The position numbers and the translations under genes were made by a program. Shown here one piece after another: positions 17,337 to 25,605 of a DNA stretch of 64,000 nucleotides (positions are counted from its first letter, which is position 1; every line of letters begins with the position of its first letter). A model generated the notes under the pieces. That model worked only from the letters and a program-made list of their open reading frames with translations, did no database searches and was not told the origin of the DNA. Origin of the DNA: Halobacterium litoreum (GTDB taxonomy: Archaea > Halobacteriota > Halobacteria > Halobacteriales > Halobacteriaceae); contig NZ_CP089466.1 of the NCBI RefSeq assembly GCF_021233415.1, positions 1,798,001-1,862,000 of the forward strand, written 5' to 3'.

Positions 17337-17689
17337 TAGACCTGCTCGCAACACGGGACTACTACGTCGCGACGTTCCTGCTGCTCGGCATCGGGTCGTA
17401 CGTGATGATAGCGTCCCAGAATCTCGTGAAGAAAGTCATCGGTATGAACATCTTCCAGACCGGAATCTTCCTGTTCTTCATCGCGTCGGCGTACGTCGAA
17501 GGCGGGAATCCGCCGATACTGACGATGAGCGAACCGCACGTCAGTCCGCTCCCGCACGTGCTCATCCTCACCGCCATCGTCGTCGGCGTCGCGCTGACGG
17601 CGGTGGCCCTCGGGATGATCGTCCGCATCTACGCGGAGTACGGGACGCTCAGCGAGGACACCCTCCAGGAGGTGCGTGGCAGTGAGTGA
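17333..17689 (+). CDS. mrpC: Mrp antiporter subunit C (NuoK-like)
   Basis: A 118-residue protein with three transmembrane segments and the MrpC/NuoK pattern NLVKKVIGMNIFQTGIFLFF, followed by ALTAVALGMIVRIY. NuoK-type subunits carry a conserved Glu used in proton transfer; the family role is part of the ion channel. A ggaggtga site lies six bases before the ATG. Its 3' end contains the ribosome site of the next gene. Confidence 0.92.
   Translation: MIDLLATRDYYVATFLLLGIGSYVMIASQNLVKKVIGMNIFQTGIFLFFIASAYVEGGNPPILTMSEPHVSPLPHVLILTAIVVGVALTAVALGMIVRIYAEYGTLSEDTLQEVRGSE
17668..17674 (+). promoter_or_regulatory. Shine-Dalgarno site fixing the start of the next gene
   Basis: ggaggtg lies inside the end of mrpC. 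Two GTG codons follow. The first (17676) is only one base away, the second (17682) is seven bases away. The second is therefore the likely start. Confidence 0.65.
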
Positions 17690-19199
17690 CCTCGCCGCGC
17701 TCGTCGTCGCCGTCCCCATCCTCGGGTCGCTCGTCGCGTTCCTCGCGTCCCTCGTGCAGTCGCGCAGCGGGTGGCACGTGGCGGTCGCCGCGACCGTCGC
17801 TTACCTCGCCGCCGCGGCGTCGCTCGCGGAGCGCGCGTTCGCGGACGGCCGCATCGAGTACGTCGTCGGCGGGTTCGAAGTGCCGTACGGCATCGAACTC
17901 GTCGTCGACGGGCTGTCCGCGACGATGCTCGTCCTCATCGGTGCGGTGTCGCTGGGCGTGCTCGCGTACTCGCGTCGCGCCGGCCCGCGCTCGAACCCGT
18001 TCTACGCGGTGTTCCTGCTGTTGGTCGCCGGCCTGACGGGCATGAGCATCACGGGCGACCTGTTCAACATGTACGTGTTCCTCGAAATCACGGGGCTGGC
18101 GGCGTACGCGCTCGTCGCCAGCGGCGACCGCGGCGAGTCCGCCGTCGCCGCGCTCAAGTACCTGCTCGTCGGCACCGTCGGCGCGTCGCTGTTCCTGCTC
18201 GGCATCGGGTACGCGTACATCGGCACCGGCACGCTGAACATGGGCGACCTCGCCGCGAAACTCGCGGCGAACGGCTACGACGCGACGCTGACGCAGGCGG
18301 CGTTCGCGCTCATGGTCGTCGGCCTGTTCATCAAGGTCGCCGTGTTCCCGCTGCACACCTGGCAGCCCGACGCCTACGCGGGCGCGCCGGACTCCGTCAG
18401 CGGCCTCATCTCCGCGCTCGTCTCCACCGTCGCGGCGTACGCGCTGTTGCGCGTCGTCTACACGGTGTTCGGCGCGGGCTTCCTCGACGCGAACCCGCTC
18501 GCGACCTCGCTCCTCGTCGCCGGCGCGACGATAAGCATCGTCGTCGGCAGCCTGCTCGCCGTCTCGCAGACGCGCGTCAAGCGCATGCTGGCGTACTCGT
18601 CGGTCTCGCAGTTCGGCCTCGTCGTCGCCGCCATCTCCATCGGGAACGTCACGGCGCTGACTGGCGCCGCCGTCCACCTCGTCGGCCACGCCGTCATGAA
18701 AGGCGGCCTGTTCCTGACCGCGGGTCTCGTCGACACGGAGACCGGCGCGACGACCGTCGACGACTACGCGGGACTCGTGAAGCGCTCGCCGGTCGGCGCC
18801 GGCGTCTTCGGTGTGCTCGCCGTCGCGATGGTGGGCGTGCCGCCGACCGTCGGCTTCGCCGGCAAGTGGTACGTCGCCGTCGGCGCCGCCGAATCCGGTT
18901 CGTGGGCGCTGCTCGCCGTCATCGTCGCGAGCACGGTGTTGACGCTGGCGTACTTCGCGCGCCTCGTCGAGCGGATGTTCTTCCGCGAACCGTCGACTGA
19001 CCTCGACGCCGAGACCGAACGCGAGACCGCGAGCGCCGTCGCCGACGGCGGCGACGAAGACGCCGCCGAACCCGTCGAGGCGTCGCTGGGCATGTACGCC
19101 GCGGTCGTCGCGGCGGCCGTGCTCGCCGTCACTCTCGGGTTCGCCGTGTTCCAGTACGGAGACCTCATGCAACCGACCATCGAAGCACTCCTATCATGA
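17682..19199 (+). CDS. mrpD: Mrp antiporter subunit D (first NuoN/L-like)
   Basis: A 505-residue polytopic protein with about 14 transmembrane segments. It has the proton-translocating quinone-oxidoreductase domain: TGDLFNMYVFLEITGLAAYAL, KVAVFPLHTWQPDAYAGAPDSVSG (conserved Lys and the HxWxPDAY motif) and QTRVKRMLAYSSVSQFG. This is the classical MrpD pattern. The C-terminal part before the last helix is Glu/Asp-rich (about 455-475). The start was chosen by the Shine-Dalgarno spacing. The next gene starts within its stop (ATGA at 19196). Confidence 0.9.
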   Translation: MSDLAALVVAVPILGSLVAFLASLVQSRSGWHVAVAATVAYLAAAASLAERAFADGRIEYVVGGFEVPYGIELVVDGLSATMLVLIGAVSLGVLAYSRRAGPRSNPFYAVFLLLVAGLTGMSITGDLFNMYVFLEITGLAAYALVASGDRGESAVAALKYLLVGTVGASLFLLGIGYAYIGTGTLNMGDLAAKLAANGYDATLTQAAFALMVVGLFIKVAVFPLHTWQPDAYAGAPDSVSGLISALVSTVAAYALLRVVYTVFGAGFLDANPLATSLLVAGATISIVVGSLLAVSQTRVKRMLAYSSVSQFGLVVAAISIGNVTALTGAAVHLVGHAVMKGGLFLTAGLVDTETGATTVDDYAGLVKRSPVGAGVFGVLAVAMVGVPPTVGFAGKWYVAVGAAESGSWALLAVIVASTVLTLAYFARLVERMFFREPSTDLDAETERETASAVADGGDEDAAEPVEASLGMYAAVVAAAVLAVTLGFAVFQYGDLMQPTIEALLS

Positions 19200-20857
19200 C
19201 CGAAATCACCTCACTCCGGCCACTCGCTGCGGTGCTCGTGTCGGCAGTCGCCGTCGTCCCGATTCTGGCGTCACACCGCCGACCGAACGTCCGCGAGGGC
19301 TGGACCCTGCTCGCCGCCGTCCTCGGACTCGGCGTCGTCGCGAGCATGGTCCCCCGCGTCCTCGCCGGCGACGTCTACGTCACCGACCTCGGCCCGTTCG
19401 TTCCGTACATCGACTTCACGCTGCGGGCGGACGCGCTCGGGCTGCTGTTCGCGCTGCTCGCGAGCACGCTTTGGCTGGTCACGAGTTTCTACAGCATCGG
19501 CTACATGCGCGGCCTCGACGAGCACAGTCAGACGCGGTACTTCGCGGCGTTCGCCGGCAGCGTTTCGTCGGCCGTGGGCGTCGCGTTCGCGTCGAACCTC
19601 GTCGTCCTCTACCTGTTCTACGAACTGCTGACGGTGGCGACCTACCCGCTGGTCGCCCACGACGAAACCGAGGAGGCGCGCGCCGCCGGCCGCAAGTACC
19701 TCGCGTACACGTTCGGCGGCGGCGTCGCCGTGCTCGGCGGGACGCTGCTCGTCGTCCACCTCGCCGGCACGACGGCGTTTACGCCGGGCGGCATCGCCGC
19801 GCTCGCGAACTCCGACCCGACGCTCGCCCGCGCCGCGTTCGCGCTGCTGGCGGCCGGGTTCGGCGTGAAGGCGGCGCTGATGCCGATGCACTCGTGGCTG
19901 CCCGACGCGATGGTCGCGCCGACGCCCGTCTCCGGACTGCTGCACGCCGTCGCCGTCGTCAAGTCCGGCGTGTTCGGCATCGCGCGCGTCCTGCTCGACG
20001 TGTTCGGCGTCGACCTCGTCGCGGACCTCGGCGTCGGCACGCTCCTCGCCGTCGTCGCGGCGGCCACGCTGGTCGTCGCGTCGGTCATCGCGCTCAGACA
20101 GGACAACCTCAAGCGCCGCCTCGCGTTCTCCACGGTGAGCCAGCTGTCCTACATCGTGTTGGGGCTCGCCGTCGGCGCGGCCGCCGCGCCCTCGGAGGCG
20201 ACGAAGTGGGCGCTCATCGGCGGCCTCCTGCATATCCCCGCCCACGCGTTCATGAAACTCACCCTGTTCTTCTGTGCGGGCGCGCTCCACGTCGAGACGC
20301 ACACCGACGACATCTCCGACATGGCCGGCATCGGCAGACGCATGCCGCTGACCATGACGGCGTTCGCCGTCGCCGCCGCCGGCATGGCGGGCATCCCGCT
20401 CGTCGCCGGGTTCGTCTCGAAGTACTTCCTGCTCATCGGCACCGTCTCCGCCGGCAACCTCGCGTTCACCGCCGCACTCCTGCTGTCTGGCGTGTTGAAC
20501 ATCGCGTACTTCTGGCCGGTCGTCTACACCGCGTTCTTCGAGACGAGCGAGGCGTCCGACGAGAAACCCATCGTCGAGGCACCCCTCGGCGGCTACTTCG
20601 GGCGTGAAGCGCGGACCGACGGCGGGCACGCGACTGACGACGGCCACGCCACCGACGGCGGGCACGACCACCACGGCGGCGGCCCGTTCGAGCGCCGCGC
20701 GCCGAACGGCGCCGAGGGCTCGTGGTTCGTCGTCGGTCCGATTCTGTTCGCGGCCGCCGGGTCGCTCGTACTCGGCGTCGTGCCGGACGCCGCGGTGTTC
20801 CTGCGAATCGTGCGCGAAGTCGTCGCGAACGCCGCGATGATGGGGGTGGTGGCGTGA
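19196..20857 (+). CDS. Second NuoN/L-like antiporter subunit
   Basis: A 553-residue polytopic membrane protein of the same superfamily. Key parts are ALMPMHSWLPDAMVAPTPVSG (with a Lys shortly before), RQDNLKRRLAFSTVSQLSYI and ELLTVATYPLVAH. A His-rich cytoplasmic or extracytoplasmic loop (ATDDGHATDGGHDHHGGG, about 481-498) is unusual for the family and might bind metal. It overlaps the first D gene by four bases and the next gene by one to four bases. Confidence 0.88.
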   Translation: MTEITSLRPLAAVLVSAVAVVPILASHRRPNVREGWTLLAAVLGLGVVASMVPRVLAGDVYVTDLGPFVPYIDFTLRADALGLLFALLASTLWLVTSFYSIGYMRGLDEHSQTRYFAAFAGSVSSAVGVAFASNLVVLYLFYELLTVATYPLVAHDETEEARAAGRKYLAYTFGGGVAVLGGTLLVVHLAGTTAFTPGGIAALANSDPTLARAAFALLAAGFGVKAALMPMHSWLPDAMVAPTPVSGLLHAVAVVKSGVFGIARVLLDVFGVDLVADLGVGTLLAVVAAATLVVASVIALRQDNLKRRLAFSTVSQLSYIVLGLAVGAAAAPSEATKWALIGGLLHIPAHAFMKLTLFFCAGALHVETHTDDISDMAGIGRRMPLTMTAFAVAAAGMAGIPLVAGFVSKYFLLIGTVSAGNLAFTAALLLSGVLNIAYFWPVVYTAFFETSEASDEKPIVEAPLGGYFGREARTDGGHATDDGHATDGGHDHHGGGPFERRAPNGAEGSWFVVGPILFAAAGSLVLGVVPDAAVFLRIVREVVANAAMMGVVA

Positions 20858-22629
20858 TGGACGGCGTCGTCCCGCCGTTCGTCCCCGTCCTGCTCGCGGC
20901 CGCCCTGCTGCCGTTCCTCGGCCGGAAGGCCGGGCACGCGCTCGGCGTGCTCGCGACGGCAGCCGTCGTGCCGTACGTCTGGCTCGTCGACGAGGGCGTC
21001 TACCTCCAGACGAAGCTGTTCGGGTTCGACGCCGTGCTGTTCAACGTCGACTCGTTCTCGGTGCTGATGGGGCTCATCTTCGGGTTCATCGGCGCCGTCG
21101 GCGTGCTGTACTCGTACGCCAGCGACGCCGAGAACGTCCAGACGGCGTTCGCGCTCGGCTACGTCGGCACCAGCCTCGGCGCCGTCTTCGCCGGCGACTG
21201 GCTGTCGCTCATCTTCTTCTGGGAGCTGATGGCCGTCACCAGCACGCTGCTCGTCTGGCACTACGGCGGCCGCGCCGTCCGCGCGGGCTTCCGGTACGCG
21301 GTCCTGCACGGCATCGGCGGCACGCTCCTGTTGGGCGCGGTCATCTGGCACTTCGTCGAGACGGGGACGTTCCTGTTCGGCTCGGTGCCCGGCGGCCCCG
21401 AGACCGCGGGCCTCGCGGGCTCCGTCGCGCCGATTCTCGCCGGCATCGGCATCGGCGTCAACGTCGGGTTCATCGGCCTGCACGCGTGGCTCCCCGACAC
21501 CTACCCGCGGCCGCACGTCGCCGCCAGCGTCTTCCTCTGCGTGTTCACCACGAAGACCGGCGTCTACGGCATGTACCGCGCGTTCCCCGACGGCAGCGTC
21601 GCAGTCGCGTACATGGGCGGTCTGATGGCCGTGTTCGGCGCGACGATGGCGCTGTTCCAGAACGACATGCGCCGCCTGCTCTCCTACCACATCCAGTCGC
21701 AGGTCGGCTACATGGTCGCGGGCGTCGGCATCGGCGGCGCGCTCGCGCAAGCCGGCGCGTTCGCCCACGTCTTCAACCACATCCTCTACAAGGGCCTGCT
21801 GTTCATGGCCGCCGGCGTCGTCGTCTACCGGACCGGCGAGGAGAGCCTGAAGAAACTCGGCGGCCTCGCGTCCGAGATGCCGCTGACGGCGGGCGCGTTC
21901 TCCGTCGCGGCGCTCTCGATTGCGGGCTTCCCGGGCTTCAACGGGTTCGTGAGCAAGGGCATCGTCATCTCCGCGAGCCACTACGCCTTCGAGAAGGGGC
22001 CGGTCGTCGTCGGCGACTTCTACACGCTCGAATTGCTGTTGCTCATCGGGGGCGTCGGGACGTTCATGTCCTTCATCAAGTTCGGCTACTACGCGTTCTT
22101 CCACGGCACCTACGACGGCTCCGTGAAGGACGCGAACCGCGGGCAGTCCGTCGCGATGGTCGCCGTCGCCGCGCTCTGCGTGTTCTACGGCGTCTTCGAC
22201 ACCGCGCTGTTCGCGCTCCTGCCGTTCGACGTGACCTCGAAGTCGGTCGTCGCCCACGCCTACCACACGTACACCGTGCCACACGTCGTCGAGGGCGTCG
22301 CGCTGGCGGTCCTCGGCCTCGTCGGCTTCGCGCTCGTGAAGAAGCCGCTTTCGGGGCTCGGTCGCGTGCCGGACGTGGACAACGCGTACAACCCGCTGTC
22401 GTTCTACGCGACCCGCTACCTCGTGGTCGCCGTCACTGAACTGTACGCCGCGGTCGACCGCGTCGTCGTCGCCGCCGCGAAGTCCGCGGCCGGCGTCGTG
22501 CGGTCGCCGGCTGCCACGGCGGGCAGCGTCGTCGGTCGCGACCGCGTGTCGCTTCGCGCCGACACCAGCGCGAGCATCCTGCTCGTCGTCGTGATGCTCA
22601 CCGTCGCGCTCGCCGTCACCGTCCTCTGA
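20857..22629 (+). CDS. Third NuoN/L-like antiporter subunit
   Basis: A 590-residue protein with about 14-15 transmembrane segments. Features are FFWELMAVTSTLLVWHYGG, NVGFIGLHAWLPDTYPRPHVAAS and NDMRRLLSYHIQSQVGYM. The Lys usually preceding the HxWLPD motif is replaced by Gly-Phe-Ile here. The last 90 residues form an Ala/Val-rich extension ending in another helix. The ATG at 20857 overlaps the previous stop; a GTG three bases earlier is also possible. With three such subunits the complex resembles archaeal Mrp/Mbh-type antiporter modules. It ends the operon. Confidence 0.88.
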   Translation: MDGVVPPFVPVLLAAALLPFLGRKAGHALGVLATAAVVPYVWLVDEGVYLQTKLFGFDAVLFNVDSFSVLMGLIFGFIGAVGVLYSYASDAENVQTAFALGYVGTSLGAVFAGDWLSLIFFWELMAVTSTLLVWHYGGRAVRAGFRYAVLHGIGGTLLLGAVIWHFVETGTFLFGSVPGGPETAGLAGSVAPILAGIGIGVNVGFIGLHAWLPDTYPRPHVAASVFLCVFTTKTGVYGMYRAFPDGSVAVAYMGGLMAVFGATMALFQNDMRRLLSYHIQSQVGYMVAGVGIGGALAQAGAFAHVFNHILYKGLLFMAAGVVVYRTGEESLKKLGGLASEMPLTAGAFSVAALSIAGFPGFNGFVSKGIVISASHYAFEKGPVVVGDFYTLELLLLIGGVGTFMSFIKFGYYAFFHGTYDGSVKDANRGQSVAMVAVAALCVFYGVFDTALFALLPFDVTSKSVVAHAYHTYTVPHVVEGVALAVLGLVGFALVKKPLSGLGRVPDVDNAYNPLSFYATRYLVVAVTELYAAVDRVVVAAAKSAAGVVRSPAATAGSVVGRDRVSLRADTSASILLVVVMLTVALAVTVL

Positions 22630-22672
22630 CCGGCGGCGCTCGTGGTTCTCGGCGCGCGTCTCGTTCCGTCAC

Positions 22673-22680
22673 CTTTTATT
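22673..22680 (+). promoter_or_regulatory. TATA-like box of the phosphoribosyltransferase gene
   Basis: cttttatt is centred about 26 bases before the ATG at 22702, which fits a leaderless transcript. Confidence 0.5.
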
Positions 22681-22701
22681 CGCGGCGCAAGTACATCCAG
22701 C

Positions 22702-23268
22702 ATGGATCGGCTCAAGCAGTCGCTGCTCGACGCCCCCATCATCGAGAAGGACGGCTACCACTACTTCGTCCACCCCATCAGCGACGGGGTCCCGATGTTG
22801 GAACCCGAACTCCTCCGCGAAATCGTCATCCGCATCATCCGGAAGGCGGAACTGGAGGACGTAGACAAGATTGTCACGCCCGCAGCCATGGGCATCCACA
22901 TCTCCACCGCGGTCTCCCTGATGACCGACATCCCGCTGGTCGTCATCCGGAAACGCGAGTACGGCCTCCCCGGCGAGGTCGCGCTCAGCCAGCAGACCGG
23001 CTACTCGGAGAACGAGATGTACATCAACGACGTCGACGAGGGCGACCGCGTGCTCGTCCTCGACGACGTGCTCTCGACGGGCGGCACCCTGCGCGCCATC
23101 ACGGACGCGCTCGAACACATCGGCGCCGACGTCGCGGACGTCGTCGCCGTCATCAAGAAGGCCGGGCCGAACGAACTCGACGACTCCGGCACGGACGTCA
23201 AGACGCTCATCAACGTCGACGTCGAGGACGGCGACGTCGTCATCGTCGACGAACACGGCGACGGGTAG
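22702..23268 (+). CDS. hpt: Purine (hypoxanthine/guanine-type) phosphoribosyltransferase
   Basis: A 188-residue cytoplasmic enzyme. The PRPP-binding loop is [16 protein letters not shown] (about 114-129), and [17 protein letters not shown] and [13 protein letters not shown] are further family features. This is the archaeal group annotated as hypoxanthine/guanine phosphoribosyltransferase or HGPRTase-like protein; adenine activity cannot be excluded from sequence. It salvages purine bases using PRPP. It is the single gene of its unit, between the Mrp operon and the DJ-1 gene. Confidence 0.88.
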   Translation: MDRLKQSLLDAPIIEKDGYHYFVHPISDGVPMLEPELLREIVIRIIRKAELEDVDKIVTPAAMGIHISTAVSLMTDIPLVVIRKREYGLPGEVALSQQTGYSENEMYINDVDEGDRVLVLDDVLSTGGTLRAITDALEHIGADVADVVAVIKKAGPNELDDSGTDVKTLINVDVEDGDVVIVDEHGDG

Positions 23269-23328
23269 CGGTCGAACTCGCGGACGGTCCGCGACTTTTC
23301 TGTGCGGGGCGCGTACGTCTGAGCAGTC

Positions 23329-24009
23329 ATGTCTTCCGCGTTATTCGTCGTGAGCGAGCACGGCTACTGGGGCGAGGAGTGCGTCGAACCGCTGACGACA
23401 CTCGACAGCGAGGGGTTCGACATCACCGTGGCGACGCCGAGCGGCGACCCGCCGGTCCTCGACGAGCAGTCCGCCGACCCCGAGGAGGTCGGTGAGGACA
23501 CCGCCGAGTGGGTGCGCGACGTCCACGAGAACGACGACCGCCTGAACGACCCGACGGCGACGGCGCGCGTCGAAGCCGCGGACTACGACGCGGTCGTCTT
23601 CCCCGGCGGCCACGGCACCGCGTGGGACGTGAACCAGGACCGGGACGCGCGCCGCCTCCTCCGGAACGCGGTCGCGGGCGACAGCGAGAAGGCGCTGGTC
23701 GTCTGTCACGCCGTCGGGATTCTCGCGTGGACGCGGAACGACGACGGCGGCCACCTCGTCGATGGCCGCGCCGTCACGGGCTTCCCGAACGAGTGGGAGG
23801 ACGGCATCGTCGACGGCGACGGCGTGATGCCGGACGGCCGCAAACTCCCGTACTGGGTCGAGGACGAAGTCGTCGCGGCGGGCGGCGACTGGGACGCGGA
23901 ACTCGACAGCGACACGAGCGTCACCGTCGACGGCGACCTCGTCACGGCTCGCGGCCCGGAGTCGTCCGCAGCGGCCGCGCGCACGCTCCTCGACGAACTC
24001 GACGCGTAG
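23329..24009 (+). CDS. DJ-1/PfpI family protein (Hsp31-like)
   Basis: A 226-residue protein of the class I glutamine amidotransferase-like fold. The nucleophile elbow is VVCHAVG (Cys about residue 125), and FPGGHGTAWD precedes it. The length and the GGHG form are nearer to the Hsp31/glyoxalase III branch than to small PfpI proteins. Members act as deglycases, glyoxalases or chaperones; the activity here is not decided. It lies just before the initiator tRNA. Confidence 0.88.
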   Translation: MSSALFVVSEHGYWGEECVEPLTTLDSEGFDITVATPSGDPPVLDEQSADPEEVGEDTAEWVRDVHENDDRLNDPTATARVEAADYDAVVFPGGHGTAWDVNQDRDARRLLRNAVAGDSEKALVVCHAVGILAWTRNDDGGHLVDGRAVTGFPNEWEDGIVDGDGVMPDGRKLPYWVEDEVVAAGGDWDAELDSDTSVTVDGDLVTARGPESSAAAARTLLDELDA

Positions 24010-24046
24010 TCGGGTGGAGAACTCCCACACGGCGTCCGAATCAGAA

Positions 24047-24054
24047 CCCTTAAC
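24047..24054 (+). promoter_or_regulatory. TATA-like box of the initiator tRNA
   Basis: cccttaac is centred about 28 bases before the first base of the tRNA, the expected distance for an archaeal promoter. Confidence 0.5.
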
Positions 24055-24078
24055 TGACGCAGCGGGTTACGATGGGGT

Positions 24079-24153
24079 AGCGGGATGGGATAGCCAGGAG
24101 ATTCCGCCGGGCTCATAACCCGGAGATCGGTAGTTCAAATCTACCTCCCGCTA
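24079..24153 (+). tRNA. Initiator tRNA-Met (CAU)
   Basis: A 75-base cloverleaf. The acceptor stem agcggga pairs with tcccgct, followed by discriminator a. The anticodon arm is ccggg-ctcataa-cccgg, with anticodon cat; the T arm is ggtag-ttcaaat-ctacc. Two features mark it as the initiator rather than an elongator: A1:U72 (archaeal/eukaryal initiators) and three consecutive G:C pairs next to the anticodon loop. The CCA end is not encoded. A low-GC islet begins directly at its 3' end. Confidence 0.93.
24143..24153 (+). repeat. Left copy of an 11-base direct repeat (tRNA 3' end)
   Basis: acctcccgcta is the last part of the T arm and the acceptor stem of the initiator tRNA. The same 11 bases recur at 25595-25605, at the far side of the TnpB islet. 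The wider comparison is gttcaaatctacctcccgcta here against gttcacctcccgcta there. Confidence 0.6.
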
Positions 24154-24219
24154 TCCTGCTGGTTTCTGAAATTGACGCATTCGGCGTTGCTTCTCACCGC
24201 GTAGCCGTGTCGAAAGGTC

Positions 24220-24239
24220 GTGCTTCCTGAGGCGAGCAC
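24220..24239 (+). repeat. Left-end hairpin of the TnpB element
   Basis: gtgct (24220-24224) and agcac (24235-24239) can pair around a ten-base loop. It lies about 50 bases before tnpB, in the position of a left-end recognition hairpin. Weak on its own. Confidence 0.35.
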
Positions 24240-24291
24240 CGAACATCACAAAACCTGAAGTCAGTTCGTCATTTCGTGGGACTGTGGGCTG

Positions 24292-25569
24292 ATGGGGAGA
24301 AACGTCGATCTCGTGAAGACACTAGACTTTCAGTTGGAGATTCAGAGCGGCGACGAGGCAGATTTGCGCTTCGCAGCCAGAGAATCGCGTCGAGCGTACA
24401 ACGAGACAGTCCGACTGGCGAAGGAAGGGGTTGAGTCGGCGAACATTGCGCCGACCGTCGCTGACGAAGTCGATTTGGTTCGCAACACGACCCAGCGTAT
24501 CGTCAACAAGGCGCTCGATGCGGTCGAAAACGGACGGAGTCAGGCGGATGTATGCCTCCCCAGTCACACCAAGTCAGACCCCTATCCAATCAGAGCGAAC
24601 TACACCGAGGGATACGACCTGACTCTCGACGACGGTGAAGTCGCCTTCCGAATTAGCACCAAACCGTACAATCCAGTCCGTGGCGTACTGCGTGGCAGCG
24701 ATGTTCATCTCGACCTCCTGAAGTCTGCACTGTGCGGTTCGGGGTGGGAAATCGGAACGGCAGAAGCGCTCTTCCGACGCGGAGACCCCGAACTCCACGT
24801 CACCGTGACGAAAACGGACGCAGCTGTTCGACGCCCGGAGCAGTCCGAGACGATAATCGGGGTCGACGTAAACGAGGATAACGTCGCTCTGGCGGCTCTG
24901 TCGGACGACGGGGTGGAGGAGACACTAGTCGTCGAGTACCCGGAGGTCAAATCCGAGCGGCATCGATACCTAACGATCAGAAAACGAATTCAGAAGGCCG
25001 GAAAGACGAGTCAGTTCGAATCGCTGGAACAGAAAGAGAAACGGTTCGTGCGAGACCGTCTCCACAAACTCTCGAATTTCATTTCCGAGTTTGCGAATCA
25101 GTTCGAGTCACCCTGTATCGTCTTTGAAGACCTCAAAGACATCCGCGAAGGGCTCGACCTCGGCGCTCGAATGAACCAACGAATACACCGCATCCCATTC
25201 GGCGCGCTGCAGTCCTACACCACGTACAAAGCGTCGTTCAGTGGCATCCCGACAATGCGAATCGACCCCGAGTACACGAGTCAAATGTGCGCAGTCACTG
25301 ACTGCGAACACACCACGTGCTCGAACAGGCGAAAGAATCGGTTCCGCTGTCGAGCCTGTGGCCACCAGGACCACGCGGACCGTAACGCCGCGCTGAACGT
25401 CGCGAAACGAGGAGTACGAGCTCTCAATTGGAATGTGCCCGCTCTCAACAACCTCCCACAGGTACGGAAGGTGCGACGGCGGGCATCGGGGGCCGTGGAC
25501 GCCCCGTCCGTGACCCACGACGCCGGTAGAGGCGACCAGACCGATGGAGTCGTGGGAGTGTTTGAGTAA
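24292..25569 (+). CDS. tnpB: TnpB, RNA-guided endonuclease of IS200/IS605-type element
   Basis: A 425-residue protein of normal length. The three RuvC catalytic residues are all present: D192 (IIGVDVNED), E279 (IVFEDLKDI) and D363 (DHADRNAALN). A zinc finger lies between the last two, with Cys at 333, 338, 343, 353 and 356 (FRCRACGHQDHAD). So the nuclease looks intact. TnpB proteins use an RNA made from the 3' end of their own gene and element to cut matching DNA. An ATG at 24292 is used here, but the family usually begins near VKTLDF, so a GTG at 24313 is possible. The C-terminal 40 residues are Arg/Gly-rich. No TnpA partner lies nearby. Confidence 0.9.
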   Translation: MGRNVDLVKTLDFQLEIQSGDEADLRFAARESRRAYNETVRLAKEGVESANIAPTVADEVDLVRNTTQRIVNKALDAVENGRSQADVCLPSHTKSDPYPIRANYTEGYDLTLDDGEVAFRISTKPYNPVRGVLRGSDVHLDLLKSALCGSGWEIGTAEALFRRGDPELHVTVTKTDAAVRRPEQSETIIGVDVNEDNVALAALSDDGVEETLVVEYPEVKSERHRYLTIRKRIQKAGKTSQFESLEQKEKRFVRDRLHKLSNFISEFANQFESPCIVFEDLKDIREGLDLGARMNQRIHRIPFGALQSYTTYKASFSGIPTMRIDPEYTSQMCAVTDCEHTTCSNRRKNRFRCRACGHQDHADRNAALNVAKRGVRALNWNVPALNNLPQVRKVRRRASGAVDAPSVTHDAGRGDQTDGVVGVFE

Positions 25570-25592
25570 GCCACGGGAAGGCATAGTCCCGT
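25450..25592 (+). ncRNA. Predicted omegaRNA (sotRNA) overlapping the 3' end of tnpB
   Basis: In Halobacterium salinarum, sense-overlapping RNAs from the 3' part of IS1341-type tnpB genes have been described, and omegaRNAs of TnpB come from the same place. Here the 3' coding end is followed by a stem acggga/tcccgt (25573-25578 with 25587-25592), loop aggcatag, which would be the conserved 3' scaffold hairpin. Bases after it, from about 25593, would be the guide. The 5' end of the RNA is a guess. Confidence 0.4.
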
Positions 25593-25594
25593 TC

Positions 25595-25605
25595 ACCTCC
25601 CGCTA
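25595..25605 (+). repeat. Right copy of the 11-base tRNA-end repeat
   Basis: acctcccgcta, identical to the tRNA 3' end at 24143-24153. It directly follows the predicted right-end hairpin of the TnpB element. It could be an attachment-site remnant or the target flank of the insertion. Confidence 0.55.

Larger units (their letters stand above)
24154..25594 (+). mobile_element. TnpB islet inserted at the initiator tRNA (IS200/IS605-type)
   Basis: The segment lies between the tRNA 3' end and a partial copy of that end. It contains a single tnpB gene and no tnpA or integrase. Its base composition is clearly different: a sampled 60-base stretch (24301-24360) is about 52% G+C against 80% at 25741-25800 just outside. 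Small hairpins lie near both ends (24220-24239 and 25573-25592), as expected for IS200/IS605-family ends. It may be a TnpB-only (IS1341-type) element, possibly carried in by a larger, now deleted, tRNA-targeting element. Confidence 0.65.

Noticed and set aside
17649-19172. 507-codon frame antisense to mrpD
   Set aside because: Low-complexity Arg/Asp/Gly sequence without hydrophobic segments; the sense frame has all MrpD motifs.
24143-25605. The 11-base repeats as a target-site duplication of the TnpB element
   Set aside because: IS200/IS605-family transposition does not duplicate its target. The left copy is inside the tRNA itself, which fits an attachment site or a duplicated tRNA end better.
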